From assembly GCA_016220045.1 (NCBI GenBank), contig JACRIP010000664.1, positions 1 through 5,222 of the forward strand: a stretch of DNA of 5,222 nucleotides, written 5' to 3'. The notes under the pieces were generated by a model that had not been told where the DNA came from, did not search any database, and worked only from the letters and a program-made list of their open reading frames with translations. This document shows positions 5,195 through 5,222 of this stretch, piece by piece (the first letter of the stretch is position 1; each line of letters begins with the position of its first letter). This DNA is from Planctomycetota bacterium (GTDB lineage Bacteria; Planctomycetota; MHYJ01; WSZJ01; JACPWG01). The translations under genes and the position numbers were made by a program.

Positions 5195-5222
5195 CGCATC
5201 GAAAGCACGGCCTCCGTCGTCC

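Noticed and set aside
4947..5195. 82-codon minus-strand frame covering the operon promoter
   Set aside because: It starts with GTG, has no ribosome site, runs through the TTGACA promoter into the next gene in a wrong frame and shows weak third-position G/C bias.
5062..5222. End of an upstream minus-strand gene entering from the right edge (stop TGA at 5064-5062)
   Set aside because: The frame is open to the edge, but the peptide is Arg/Pro/Thr-rich with no recognisable features and no codon bias; the inverted repeats explain the region at least as well.

Overview
The window is very GC-rich. Sampled 60-base lines run from about 75 to 85% G+C in most of it, and nearly all genes use G- or C-ending codons. 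Every gene I can support is on the minus strand. The gene set (a cytoplasmic hybrid histidine kinase with FHA, GAF and PAS domains, a membrane-anchored metallophosphatase and a small exported one-helix protein) and a TTGACA/TG-n-TA promoter point to a high-GC Gram-negative bacterium. A myxobacterial or deltaproteobacterial-type genome is a reasonable guess, but nothing here fixes the phylum.

Layout, read 5'->3' on the minus strand (right to left). A short region rich in inverted repeats (5222-5066) leads to a sigma70-type promoter (5065-5036). This drives a tightly packed three-gene operon. The first gene is a small secreted/membrane protein of 120 aa resembling the PA2779 (DUF6627) family (5001-4639), with a strong Shine-Dalgarno. 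Its stop overlaps the start of the second by 4 bases (ATGA). The second is an 832-aa FHA-GAF-PAS-HisKA-HATPase-REC hybrid sensor kinase (4642-2144). Its stop overlaps the GTG start of the third by 4 bases (GTGA). The third is a 361-aa calcineurin-like metallophosphoesterase flanked by two membrane helices (2147-1062).

A 294-base gap (1061-768) follows, holding two inverted repeats and possible promoter elements. Next is a separately expressed secreted protein of 172 aa with an NlpC/P60- or CHAP-like Cys/His arrangement (767-249). Its G+C is visibly lower than its neighbours and its sequence style recalls proteins of Firmicutes. After a small hairpin, an N-terminal fragment of another membrane-anchored or exported protein begins at 181 and runs off the left edge.

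The three operon genes are probably translated in a coupled way. The likely theme is signal transduction: the kinase has no membrane segment, while the proteins encoded before and after it are both membrane-bound with domains outside the cytoplasm. Two details stand out: the kinase receiver domain lacks the conserved Thr/Ser, and the phosphatase has Asn in place of His in its first metal-binding motif. I see no CRISPR array, tRNA, rRNA, insertion sequence or defence system.
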